From Aestuariibius violaceus (lineage in GTDB: Bacteria; Pseudomonadota; Alphaproteobacteria; Rhodobacterales; Rhodobacteraceae): a stretch of 64,000 nucleotides of DNA. Shown piece by piece: positions 40,987 through 49,692 of the stretch. A program made the position numbers and the translations under genes. How positions within the stretch are numbered: position 1 is the first letter of the stretch; every line of letters begins with the position of its first letter. The stretch covers positions 1,116,001-1,180,000 of the forward strand of contig NZ_JBFONT020000001.1 of NCBI RefSeq assembly GCF_040779325.2, written 5' to 3'. A model generated the notes under the pieces. The model saw only the letters and a program-made list of their open reading frames with translations, had not been told where the DNA came from and made no database searches.

Positions 40987-41661
40987 ATGGATCAGCAGAT
41001 TTTCCTTGCCGTCGTGGTGTCTGCCTGTGTTGTCGGAATTGCCCGCATCTTCGGGCGCATGAGAGGCGCCAGCGGGTCACCAACACGCAGGGCAGGGGGC
41101 ACGCATCTGACGCCACCCGCCGCCGTTCTGTCCCGCCCGCGCCGCGCCAGACCCAACGGAAAAGGCGATCTGAGCCATATCCGCAACCTCGACAACCTGA
41201 TCGAATGGCTGGCCGAGGATCGCGATCAGGCGCTCTGGCACGACGTCGTCACCAGCCTCAATTACGAACTTCCTTCGACGTTCGGCGCCGTCGCCTGGAT
41301 CCTCAAACAGCCCGATTGCCAGAACGCCGTCGCCGCCGCGGCGATGGAGATGCTGGGCTACGACTATTACTGCGGCCTCGCCCGCGATCCCGGCATCGAA
41401 GACCCGGCCTATGGCCTGATCCGCACCATCGCCGAACGCGACGCCAACGAAGGCTTTCCAACGCACAAGCTCGCCGATGCGCCGACCTTCAACCGTGCAG
41501 GCCTCCTCAATGCCTGCCTCGAGGCCAACATGCAGCTACGGGCCGTGGGCGTCGAACCCATTGTCTGCGCGCCGGTCTCGACGCTCACGGTTTCCCCCAA
41601 GGGCCGCCGCCCCGCGATGAACACGCTTCTCGACGAGGATACGTTTCTCGGCTGGGCCTGA
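40987..41661 (+). CDS. DUF4274-like protein with N-terminal membrane segment (paralogue 1)
   Basis: 224 residues. One N-terminal hydrophobic segment (IFLAVVVSACVVGIARIFG), a basic Pro-rich spacer and a soluble domain: LDNLIEWLAEDRDQALWHDVVTSLNYELPSTFGAVAWILKQPDCQNAVAAAAMEMLGYDYY. The WILxQPDCxxAxAAAxxxML pattern resembles DUF4274, which is best known from proteins of unknown role. The next gene is a tandem paralogue. Start ATG at 40987 is the first codon of the membrane segment. Confidence 0.7.
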   Translation: MDQQIFLAVVVSACVVGIARIFGRMRGASGSPTRRAGGTHLTPPAAVLSRPRRARPNGKGDLSHIRNLDNLIEWLAEDRDQALWHDVVTSLNYELPSTFGAVAWILKQPDCQNAVAAAAMEMLGYDYYCGLARDPGIEDPAYGLIRTIAERDANEGFPTHKLADAPTFNRAGLLNACLEANMQLRAVGVEPIVCAPVSTLTVSPKGRRPAMNTLLDEDTFLGWA

Positions 41662-41775
41662 TCGGGCAGGGGTGAGCTTTCCGGCCGGATCGGCTATGGC
41701 GATCCCGTTTGTTTCTGTGCCGAGTCGGTCCGGTCGTCCTTCCTGTCCCAGAGCGGAGCCCCGCGCGACGCGATC

Positions 41776-42456
41776 ATGCAAGATGTCATCCTGATCCTCG
41801 TCCTCGGCGCAGGCGTCTATTTCGGCTACATGCGGATGCTGCGCCGCACCCATCGTATCGAACAGGCCCAGGAAGAATTCGAGCGGATGCACGAGGAGCT
41901 GGTCGAAAAGGTCGCCCGGATGGGTGATCTCGCGACCTACCCAAACCCCGCCGCCGATGCCCGCCTGCGGTTCGTTCAGGGCCTCGACGGGCTGACCGAC
42001 TGGCTGGCGATCCAGCGCGATCCCGGCCTCTGGCGGGCCGTCGTGACCGGGCTCGATTACGGCCGCCGGGAGGCGACCGACGCCATCGCCTGGATCCTCC
42101 AGCAGCCCGATTGCGAAAACGCGGTGGCCACCGCCGCGATGCAAATGCTGCGCTATGACGTCTATTGCGGCATGGATACCGAACCTGGCCCGCAGGACCG
42201 GGCCTTCCCGCTTGTCCGCATCATCGCCGAGCGGAACGCGACCACCGGCTTCGATTCCGAAAAGCTCTCCGACCCGCCCGATTTCGAACGCGCCGCGCTT
42301 CTGACCGCCTGCCGCGCCGGCAATGCCCAGCTCAAGGCGGCGGGATCGGTGCCCATCATTCTCGCACCGCTCGCCACGCTTCTGGTCAAGCCCATCGGCC
42401 CGAAGCCGACGACGCCCTACATCGTCGGCGAGATCGGGATCTACGAACGCCGCTAG
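41776..42456 (+). CDS. DUF4274-like protein with N-terminal membrane segment (paralogue 2)
   Basis: 226 residues. N-terminal segment VILILVLGAGVYFGYM, then a coiled-coil-like charged stretch (RIEQAQEEFERMHEELVEKVARM), then LDGLTDWLAIQRDPGLWRAVVTGLDYGRREATDAIAWILQQPDCENAVATAAMQMLRYDVYCG. Paralogous to the preceding gene in the soluble domain and in its C-terminal part (LTACRAGNAQLKAAGSVPIILAPLATLLVKP). No named function. Confidence 0.7.
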   Translation: MQDVILILVLGAGVYFGYMRMLRRTHRIEQAQEEFERMHEELVEKVARMGDLATYPNPAADARLRFVQGLDGLTDWLAIQRDPGLWRAVVTGLDYGRREATDAIAWILQQPDCENAVATAAMQMLRYDVYCGMDTEPGPQDRAFPLVRIIAERNATTGFDSEKLSDPPDFERAALLTACRAGNAQLKAAGSVPIILAPLATLLVKPIGPKPTTPYIVGEIGIYERR

Positions 42457-42519
42457 CGGCGCCTGTTGCCCCGGGCCAAGCGCCGCGCTAGAGGGCGTCC
42501 CGCGAAGGAGACGGCGCCA

Positions 42520-44061
42520 ATGGCCAAGCAAAAGAAGACCCCCCGCCCCCGCGCCGCCAACCCGCGCGGCTTTCAGGACTATTTCGGGGCCGAGGTCACG
42601 GCCCGCTCCGAAATGCTGCGCACCATCGCCGAGGTCTATCACCGCTACGGCTTCGACGTGCTGGAAAGCCCCGCCATCGAGACGGTCGAGGCGCTGGGCT
42701 CCTTCCTCCCAGACGTCGACCGCCCCAACGCGGGCATCTTCGCCTTCCAGGAACCGGGAGAGGACGATGGCGACTGGCTGGCCCTCCGCTACGACCTGAC
42801 GGCCCCGCTCGCCCGCGTCTACGCCCAGCACCGCAATGACCTGCCAACCCCCTATCGCCGCTACGCGATGGGCCCCGTCTGGCGCAACGAGAAGCCCGGC
42901 CCAGGCCGGTTTCGCCAGTTCTATCAATGCGATGCGGATACGGTTGGCACGGCCTCGATGGCTGCGGATGCCGAGATCTGCGCCATGCTCGCCGACACGT
43001 TCGAGGCGCTGGGCCTCGGCGGTCAATACGTGATCCGCATCAACAACCGCAAAGTTCTCAACGGGTTAATCGAGCTTACTTTCGGTGCCGCGGGTTCGAC
43101 GAGGTCGTCAGAAGGTGAAGAGTCTTTGGATTCTAAACTCGATCAAATCTGGGACGAAGGGGTCACGGATGCAGTTCTTCGAACAATCGATAAGTTCGAT
43201 AAAGTCGGTGAGAAGGGTGTTCGTGAGCTATTAGGTCCCGGCCGCCTCGATGACTCCGGCGCGTTCATTGATGGTTGGAACCGCACAGACGAGGAAATCG
43301 ACCGGATTCTTGGCTTTATGCTTGCCCGAGGGGCTAGCAACGAGGAGACGCTCTCAAATCTGAGAAAGCTAATTTCAGAATCCGCCACTGGTCTGGAAGG
43401 TGTAGACGAACTCGAGCAGATCGCTGAACTACTCGAAACCCAAGGCTACGGTCCCGATCGCATTCTGATTGATCCATCTACCGTCCGCGGCCTCGGCTAC
43501 TACACCGGCCCCGTCTACGAGGCCGAACTCACCTTCGAGATCACCGATGACAAGGGCCGCCCCCGCCAGTTCGGTTCCGTCGCGGGCGGCGGGCGCTACG
43601 ACGACCTCGTCAAGCGCTTCACCGGCCAGTCCGTCCCCGCCACGGGCATCTCCATTGGCGTCGACCGCCTCCTCGCCGCGCTCTACGCGACGAACCGCGT
43701 CAGCGCCTCGGCTCAGGGCCCCGTCGTCGTCACCGTCATGGACCGCGCCCGCATGGCCGACTACCAGAGCATGGTCGCCGACCTCCGCAACGCCGGGATC
43801 CGGGCAGAGCTCTACCTCGGCAACCCCAAGAACTTCGGCAACCAGCTCAAGTACGCCGACAAGCGCCAAAGCCCCGCCGCCATCATCCAGGGCAGCGACG
43901 AGGCCGAGCGCGGCGTTGTCCAGATCAAGGACCTTATCCTCGGAGCCCAGTTGTCAGAGACGGCGAGCCACGAAGAGTGGAAGGAAAACCCCTCGCAAAT
44001 CGAGGTCCCCCGCGACCAACTCGTCCCAGAGATCCGCAAGATCCTCGACCGGCACGGCTAG
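42520..44061 (+). CDS. hisS: Histidyl-tRNA synthetase
   Basis: 513 residues, class II synthetase. Motifs: NPRGFQDYFGAEV, motif 2 region RYDLTAPLARVYAQH and PVWRNEKPGPGRFRQFYQCDAD, HisA-type LIDPSTVRGLGYYTGPVYEAEL, motif 3 GSVAGGGRYDDLVKRF and ATGISIGVDRLLAAL. The codons from about 43054 to 43480 (residues 179-320) use many A/T-ended codons, including TTA and CTA, unlike the rest of the gene, so the central part may come from another source. ATG 42520 is nine bases from AAGGAG. First gene of hisS-hisZ-hisG. Confidence 0.95.
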   Translation: MAKQKKTPRPRAANPRGFQDYFGAEVTARSEMLRTIAEVYHRYGFDVLESPAIETVEALGSFLPDVDRPNAGIFAFQEPGEDDGDWLALRYDLTAPLARVYAQHRNDLPTPYRRYAMGPVWRNEKPGPGRFRQFYQCDADTVGTASMAADAEICAMLADTFEALGLGGQYVIRINNRKVLNGLIELTFGAAGSTRSSEGEESLDSKLDQIWDEGVTDAVLRTIDKFDKVGEKGVRELLGPGRLDDSGAFIDGWNRTDEEIDRILGFMLARGASNEETLSNLRKLISESATGLEGVDELEQIAELLETQGYGPDRILIDPSTVRGLGYYTGPVYEAELTFEITDDKGRPRQFGSVAGGGRYDDLVKRFTGQSVPATGISIGVDRLLAALYATNRVSASAQGPVVVTVMDRARMADYQSMVADLRNAGIRAELYLGNPKNFGNQLKYADKRQSPAAIIQGSDEAERGVVQIKDLILGAQLSETASHEEWKENPSQIEVPRDQLVPEIRKILDRHG

Positions 44062-44062
44062 G

Positions 44063-45103
44063 ATGACCGCCCCCGCCCTCCGTGCCGAGGCCGACCGCCT
44101 GCTCGGCCACTTCACCGACCGTGGCGCGAGCCCGTTCGAGACGGCGATCCTGCAGCCCGCCGAAACGCTCCTCGACCTCTATGGGGAAGACATCCGCGCC
44201 CGCGCCTACACCACGCTCGACCCCCACCGGGGCGAGATGATGCTGCGCCCCGATTTCACCGTCCCTCTCGTCCAACACCATATGACCCACGGCGCCGACC
44301 CAGCCCGCTACGCCTATGCGGGCCAGGTCTTCCGCCGCCAGGAAGACCACCCTGACCGCCCGGCGGAGTTCCTGCAGGTCGGCTACGAAATCTTCGACCG
44401 GACGAACCCGGCCAAAGCCGATGCCGAGGTCTTTGCCGCCATCCACGACGCACTGACGCCCCTCGGCCTGACGCCCTCTACCGGCGATCTCGGCATCCTC
44501 GGCGCCGCCATCGACGGCCTCTCGACGACCGATGCCCGCAAGCGCGCCCTCAAGCGCCACATCTGGCGCCCCGCACGGTTCCGCGACCTTCTGAACCGTT
44601 TCACCGATCCGCCCAGCCGGCCGGAGGCGCCCCAAACCGACGCCCCGCTCATCGGCAAACGCACCGCCGGGGAAATCGCCGCCCGTCACAAGGCCCTCGC
44701 GGAAGAGGCCGCCACCCCGCCGCTCTCCCGCAGCGACCGCGAAACCCTCGACGCCATCCTCGCCCTGCGCGACACCGTGCCCACGGCGCTCGCCTCCCTC
44801 CGCGGCCTCGCCCGGACGATGCCGCACCTCACCCCTGCGACGGACCGGCTCGAGGCCCGCCTCGACGCCCTCTCCGCCCTCGGGATCGACGCCCAGACCC
44901 TGCCATTCCAGACCACTTTCGGCCGAACGCTGCTGGAATATTACGACGGTTTCGTCTTCGGCTTCTCCCGCGGCCCCGGCACCCAGCCCGTCGCAACAGG
45001 CGGCCGCTACGACGCGCTGACGCGCCTTCTGGGCGATGGCCGCGCCATCCCCGCCGTCGGCGGCATCATCCGCCCCGACCTCGCGCTGGAGGCCGCAGGA
45101 TGA
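44063..45103 (+). CDS. hisZ: ATP phosphoribosyltransferase regulatory subunit
   Basis: 346 residues, HisRS-like but without synthetase motifs needed for catalysis. Present in bacteria with short HisG. Seen: ADRLLGHFTDRGASPFETAILQPAETLLDLYGEDIRAR, MMLRPDFTVPLVQHHM, YAYAGQVFRRQEDHPDRPAEFLQVGYEIF, GFVFGFSRGPGTQPVATGGRYDALTRLLG. Starts one base after the hisS stop. Forms a complex with HisG. Confidence 0.93.
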   Translation: MTAPALRAEADRLLGHFTDRGASPFETAILQPAETLLDLYGEDIRARAYTTLDPHRGEMMLRPDFTVPLVQHHMTHGADPARYAYAGQVFRRQEDHPDRPAEFLQVGYEIFDRTNPAKADAEVFAAIHDALTPLGLTPSTGDLGILGAAIDGLSTTDARKRALKRHIWRPARFRDLLNRFTDPPSRPEAPQTDAPLIGKRTAGEIAARHKALAEEAATPPLSRSDRETLDAILALRDTVPTALASLRGLARTMPHLTPATDRLEARLDALSALGIDAQTLPFQTTFGRTLLEYYDGFVFGFSRGPGTQPVATGGRYDALTRLLGDGRAIPAVGGIIRPDLALEAAG

Positions 45104-45795
45104 CCCTCAAGCTCGCCATCCCCTCCAAGGGCCGCCTGATGGACGCGACGATCGACTGGTTCGCCGCCCGCGGCATCACTCTCGAACGCACCGGCGCCGA
45201 CCGTGAATACGCCGCCGCCGCCCGCGGCATCGACGGGCTCGACCTCCTCCTTCTCTCCGCCGCAGAGATCCCGCGCGAGCTCGCCGCGGGCCGCATCCAT
45301 CTCGGCGTCACCGGCACCGACCTCATCCGCGAGCGCCTCGCCACCCCAGACACTCTCATCACGCCTCTCGCCGAACTCGGCTTCGGCCACGCCGACCTCA
45401 TCCTCGCCGTCCCCGCCGCCTGGACGGATGTGCACACAGCACACGATCTCGATGCCGCCGCTGCCCAGTTCCGCGCGACCCACGGCCACCGCCTGCGCAT
45501 CGCGACCAAGTACCACCGCATGACCCGCGCCTGGCTCAAAGAGAAAGGCGTCGCCGACTACCAGATCGTCGACAGCCAGGGAGCCACCGAAGGCACCGTC
45601 GCCGCCGAAACGGCCGAAGCCATCGCCGACATCACCACCACCGGAGAGACCCTCCACGCAAACCACCTGCGCCCGCTGGACGAGGAACCGATCCTGCGCA
45701 GCCAGGCAACGCTCTGGCAGAGCCGCACCGCGCCGCTTGACGCCGATGAACAGCGCACTCTGGACGACCTGAAAACCCGGCTGCTTGAGCGCTAG
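45100..45795 (+). CDS. hisG: ATP phosphoribosyltransferase catalytic subunit (short form)
   Basis: 231 residues, short-form HisG without the C-terminal regulatory domain, consistent with a HisZ partner. Carries out the first step of histidine biosynthesis: ATP plus PRPP. Motifs LAIPSKGRLMDATIDWFAARG at the N-terminus, DLLLLSAAEIPRELAAGRIHLGVTGTDLIRE, LRIATKYHRMTRAW and IVDSQGATEGTVAAETAEAIADI. Overlaps hisZ by four bases. Confidence 0.94.
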   Translation: MTLKLAIPSKGRLMDATIDWFAARGITLERTGADREYAAAARGIDGLDLLLLSAAEIPRELAAGRIHLGVTGTDLIRERLATPDTLITPLAELGFGHADLILAVPAAWTDVHTAHDLDAAAAQFRATHGHRLRIATKYHRMTRAWLKEKGVADYQIVDSQGATEGTVAAETAEAIADITTTGETLHANHLRPLDEEPILRSQATLWQSRTAPLDADEQRTLDDLKTRLLER

Positions 45796-45813
45796 CTCCC
45801 GCGGACAACCCCT

Positions 45814-46245
45814 TTAGCGCACCCCGATCTCCGCCAAGGCCGCGCTCAGCTCCGCCGGCAGCCCCGGCTCGCCCTCGCGGCTCTTCGCCAAATCCCGTGG
45901 CGCATCCTCGGGCTTCAGGTACCGCCATCCCTGGAAGGGCCGCCGCAATACCGGCTCAACCCGCACAAGCTCGTCATCCAGCAAAATCGCGCAGCGACTG
46001 ATCCCGTCCTGCCCGACCCGTTCCCGCAGCCCGACGATCTTCTGGCGCACCTGCATCACGCCCTGGATCACCCAGTAAATCGACCCGCCATTCGTCAGCT
46101 CCGCCTCGCGCTTCGGCCACATCCTGGTGGTATGGAAATAACGGCCCTCTAACCGCTGGCCCGACCGCCTCTGCTGCCAGTCCCTCAGGCTCTCGACGCT
46201 TTCGGACCCGACCGAAAGCTTCTGCATGTGGATAAAATCTGTCAT
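45814..46245 (-). CDS. DUF1489-family protein
   Basis: 143 residues with the conserved alphaproteobacterial DUF1489 pattern: MQKLSVGSESVESLRDWQQRR, FHTTRMWPKREAELTNGGSIYWVIQGVMQVRQKIVGL, AILLDDELVRVEPVLRRPFQGWRYLKPEDAPRDL. Function is unknown. It is convergent with hisG (18 bases between stops) and divergent from nrdJ. Cytosolic. Confidence 0.9.
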   Translation of the reverse strand: MTDFIHMQKLSVGSESVESLRDWQQRRSGQRLEGRYFHTTRMWPKREAELTNGGSIYWVIQGVMQVRQKIVGLRERVGQDGISRCAILLDDELVRVEPVLRRPFQGWRYLKPEDAPRDLAKSREGEPGLPAELSAALAEIGVR

Positions 46246-46358
46246 GAAGACCCCATATATCGATACAATCTAGCCCGATTCCCTGCGGCTCACAATTGAC
46301 CGACATCGCCGCAGGGCCTAACGTCGTCCGTCCTGCCGCCCGCTGAGGAGAGCCATAG

Positions 46359-48662
46359 ATGAGCCGTTTCGCCGCGCCCATTTCCGAAACCATCTGGGAC
46401 ATGAAGTACCGGCTGAAAGAGGCGGACGGCACGCCCATCGACACCACCGTCGAAGACACCTGGACCCGCATTGCCGAGGCGCTCGCCGCCGTCGAGGACA
46501 CCCCCGACGAGTGGGAGCCGCGCTTTTACGCCGCACTCGAGGATTTCCGCTTTCTCCCCGCGGGCCGCATTATCGCCGGCGCGGGCACCGAACGTTCTGT
46601 TACGCTCTTCAACTGTTTCGTCATGGGCACCATCCCCGACACGATGGAGGGGATCTTTCAGGGCCTGAAGGAAGCCGCGCTGACCATGCAGCAGGGCGGC
46701 GGCATCGGCTACGACTTCTCGACCATCCGCCCCAAGGGCGCGCTGGTCAAAGGTGTGGCCGCCGACGCCTCCGGCCCGCTCTCCTTCATGGATGTCTGGG
46801 ATGCGATGTGCCGCACCATCATGTCCGCCGGCGCCCGCCGCGGCGCGATGATGGCGACTATGCGCTGCGACCACCCGGATATCGAGGAGTTCATCACCGC
46901 AAAATCCGACCCGCAACGTTTACGGAATTTCAATGTTTCGGTGTTAGTGACTGATCCGTTCATGGAGGCCGTGAAGGCCGACGACGACTGGAACCTCGTT
47001 TTCGAAGGAAAGGTTTACAAAACCTTACCCGCGCGCTCCCTTTGGGACCGCATCATGCAGTCTACCTACGACTACGCCGAACCCGGCGTGATCTTCATCG
47101 ACCGCATCAATGCGATGAACAACCTCCGCTACGTGGAGACGATCGCCGCCACCAATCCCTGCGGCGAACAGCCCCTGCCGCCCTACGGCGCGTGCCTGCT
47201 CGGCTCCATCAACCTCGCCCGCCTCGTCCGCGACCCGTTCGAGACGAAGGCGCGCATTGACGAAGACGAACTCGACACTCTGGTCGCGACCGCCATCCGG
47301 ATGATGGACAACACGGTCGATGCCTCCCGCTTCCCGCTCCCCCAGCAAGAGGAAGAGGCCCAGAACAAGCGCCGCATCGGCCTCGGCATCACGGGGCTCG
47401 CCGACGCGCTCCTCATGCTCGGCCTCCGCTACGGGACGGAGGAGGCCGCGGCCCAGACCGAAGACTGGACCTACCGGATCGCCCGCGCCGCCTACGCCGC
47501 CTCGACCGACCTGGCGAAGGAAAAGGGCGCCTTTCCGCTCTTCGACGCCGACGCCTTCCTCGCCTCCGGCTCCTTGCGCGATATGGACCACGACATCCGC
47601 GACGGCATCGCCCAGCACGGCATCCGCAACGCGCTCCTCACCTCCATCGCCCCCACCGGCACGATCAGTCTCTACGCGGGCAACGTCTCCTCAGGCATCG
47701 AGCCGGTCTTCGCCTACAGCTACAAACGCAAGGTCCTGCAACCCGACGGTTCCCGCACCGAGGAGGAGGTCGTCGACTACGCCGTCCAGCTCTACCGCGA
47801 GAAATTCGGCGCAGATGCCGACCTTCCCGACCATTTCGTCAACGCGCAGACGCTCGCACCCCTCGATCACGTCCGGATGCAGGCCGCCGCCCAGAAATGG
47901 GTCGATTCCAGCATCTCCAAGACCATCAACTGCCCCGAAGACATCTCCTTCGACGCCTTCAAGGACGTCTACATGGCTGCCTGGGACCAAGGCTGCAAAG
48001 GCTGCACGACCTACCGCCCTAATGCGGTGACCGGCTCGGTCCTCTCCGTCAGCGACACGCCTGAAAAGAAAGAGAAACCCACCCTTCATCTGGCCGAAAA
48101 TACTCAAGACGTCCCGACCGCCACCGGCGATGTCGTCTACATGTCGGAACCTCTCGACCGCCCCACATCGCTCGAAGGTCACACCTACAAGCTCAAATGG
48201 CCCGACAGCGAACACGCGATCTACATCACGCTCAACGACATCCTCCTGAACGGCCGCCGCCGCCCCTTCGAAATCTTCATCAATTCCAAGAACATGGAGC
48301 ATTTCGCCTGGACGGTCGCGCTCACCCGGATGATCTCCGCCGTCTTCCGCCGCGGCGGCGACGTAACCTTCGTCGTCGAGGAACTCAAGGCGGTCTTCGA
48401 CCCCCGCGGCGGGGCCTGGATGAAGGGCCGCTACGTCCCCTCCATCCTTGCGGCCATCGGCGGCGTGATTGAACAGCACATGATCGCCATTGGCTTCCTC
48501 GACGGGGAGGGGCTGGGCCTTAAGATCGACCCCAAGGCAGAGGTCATGGTCGCCGGAGACCGTCCCCGCGGCGCCGCCTGCGCCTCCTGCGGCAGCTTCG
48601 ATCTGCGCATGGTCGAAGGCTGCGCAGTCTGTGGCAATTGCGGCTTCTCGAAATGCGGCTAG
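46359..48662 (+). CDS. nrdJ: Adenosylcobalamin-dependent (class II) ribonucleotide reductase, with small in-frame repeat insertion
   Basis: 767 residues. Reduces ribonucleotides with a cobalamin-derived radical, independent of oxygen. Seen: GRIIAGAGTERSVTLFNCFVM, TMQQGGGIGYDFSTIRPKGA, ATNPCGEQPLPPYGACLLGSINL (catalytic Asn/Cys/Glu), ISKTINCPEDISFDAF, and a Cys-rich C-terminus CASCGSFDLRMVEGCAVCGNCGFSKCG probably for re-reduction. Repeat R1 core lies at 48084-48105 giving TLHLAENTQD in a linker. GAGGAGAG precedes the ATG. Atypical codons at about 46908-47035. Confidence 0.94.
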   Translation: MSRFAAPISETIWDMKYRLKEADGTPIDTTVEDTWTRIAEALAAVEDTPDEWEPRFYAALEDFRFLPAGRIIAGAGTERSVTLFNCFVMGTIPDTMEGIFQGLKEAALTMQQGGGIGYDFSTIRPKGALVKGVAADASGPLSFMDVWDAMCRTIMSAGARRGAMMATMRCDHPDIEEFITAKSDPQRLRNFNVSVLVTDPFMEAVKADDDWNLVFEGKVYKTLPARSLWDRIMQSTYDYAEPGVIFIDRINAMNNLRYVETIAATNPCGEQPLPPYGACLLGSINLARLVRDPFETKARIDEDELDTLVATAIRMMDNTVDASRFPLPQQEEEAQNKRRIGLGITGLADALLMLGLRYGTEEAAAQTEDWTYRIARAAYAASTDLAKEKGAFPLFDADAFLASGSLRDMDHDIRDGIAQHGIRNALLTSIAPTGTISLYAGNVSSGIEPVFAYSYKRKVLQPDGSRTEEEVVDYAVQLYREKFGADADLPDHFVNAQTLAPLDHVRMQAAAQKWVDSSISKTINCPEDISFDAFKDVYMAAWDQGCKGCTTYRPNAVTGSVLSVSDTPEKKEKPTLHLAENTQDVPTATGDVVYMSEPLDRPTSLEGHTYKLKWPDSEHAIYITLNDILLNGRRRPFEIFINSKNMEHFAWTVALTRMISAVFRRGGDVTFVVEELKAVFDPRGGAWMKGRYVPSILAAIGGVIEQHMIAIGFLDGEGLGLKIDPKAEVMVAGDRPRGAACASCGSFDLRMVEGCAVCGNCGFSKCG
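48084..48105 (+). repeat. Repeat R1, copy g, core only, in frame inside nrdJ
   Basis: CTTCATCTGGCC-GA-AAATACTC, 22 bases, translated in frame as LHLAENTQ in the linker between the barrel and the C-terminal domain. Here the gene is on the plus strand, so the core is read in its sense direction, unlike in xdhA and xdhB. Confidence 0.75.
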
Positions 48663-49684
48663 CTCCAGTCGAGCACCACCTTGCCGCTGCCCCCTGACCG
48701 CATGGTCTGAAACCCTTGCGCGAAGTCTGCAGCGGGTAACCGGTCGGTGATGACCGCGCCCACGTCCAGCCCGTTCTCCAGCATCGCGATCATCTTGTAC
48801 CACGTCTCGAAGATCTCGCGGCCATAGACCCCCTTGATCGTGATCGCCTTGAAGACGATCCGCGACCAGTCGACCGGCGACCGCCCCGGCGGGATCCCCA
48901 GCATCGCGATGCGGCCTCCCATCACCAGCGCCTCGACCATCTGGTCCAGCGCCGCCTGACTGCCCGACATCTCGAGCCCCACATCGAATCCCTGTGCCAG
49001 CCGTAACCGGCCCACGACCTCGGCCAGCGCCGTCTCGGCCACATTGACCGGCACCACATCCGCCACTCGGGCGGCCAGCGCCAGGCGGTCGGAATTGATA
49101 TCGGTGATGACCACATGCCGTGCGCCCACATGCCGCGCGACGGCGGCCGCCATGATCCCGATCGGCCCGGCCCCCGTCACCAGCACGTCCTCGCCCACCA
49201 GATCGAAGCTCAGCGCCGTATGGACGGCATTGCCCAGCGGATCGAGGATTGCACCGATCTCATCCGGGATCGCCTCGGGCAGCGGCACGACGTTGAAGGC
49301 GGGCAGCCGCAGGTAATCGGCAAACGCGCCGGGCTCGTGCACCCCGATCCCGCGCGTATCCGGGTCCAGATGGAACTTCCCCGCCCGCGCCTGCCGGGAC
49401 GCATGCCCGATCAGATGCCCCTCGCCAGAACAGCGCTGCCCGATCGTCAGATCGGTGACATTCGCGCCGAGCTCAACGACCTCGCCCGCGAATTCATGCC
49501 CGATCGTCAGCGGGACCCGCACCGTCCGTTGCGCCCACTCATCCCAGTTCCAGATATGGATATCTGTCCCGCAAATCCCCGTCTTGTGGATGCGGATGAG
49601 AACGTCGTCGGCCCCGATCTCGGGAACCGGCACGGTCTCCAGCGTCAGCCCCTCCGCCGAGGCGCTCTTCACAAGGGCGCGCAT
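48659..49684 (-). CDS. tdh: L-threonine 3-dehydrogenase (structural-zinc cysteines absent)
   Basis: 341 residues, the same length as E. coli Tdh, with which it shares long stretches (ICGTDIHIWNWDEWAQ, GHEFAGEVVE, DPLGNAVHTALSFDLVGEDVLVTGAGPIGIMAAAVARHVGARHVVITDINS, YGREIFETWYKM). Catalytic zinc ligands are present. The four Cys of the structural zinc loop, at the position after GEGH, are replaced: GEGHLIGHASRQARAGKFHL has none. Oxidises threonine to 2-amino-3-oxobutanoate, which kbl cleaves. ATG 49684 matches the family start; GTG 49696 overlaps the kbl stop (GTGA). Confidence 0.93.
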   Translation of the reverse strand: MRALVKSASAEGLTLETVPVPEIGADDVLIRIHKTGICGTDIHIWNWDEWAQRTVRVPLTIGHEFAGEVVELGANVTDLTIGQRCSGEGHLIGHASRQARAGKFHLDPDTRGIGVHEPGAFADYLRLPAFNVVPLPEAIPDEIGAILDPLGNAVHTALSFDLVGEDVLVTGAGPIGIMAAAVARHVGARHVVITDINSDRLALAARVADVVPVNVAETALAEVVGRLRLAQGFDVGLEMSGSQAALDQMVEALVMGGRIAMLGIPPGRSPVDWSRIVFKAITIKGVYGREIFETWYKMIAMLENGLDVGAVITDRLPAADFAQGFQTMRSGGSGKVVLDWS

Positions 49685-49692
49685 CGTACCGC

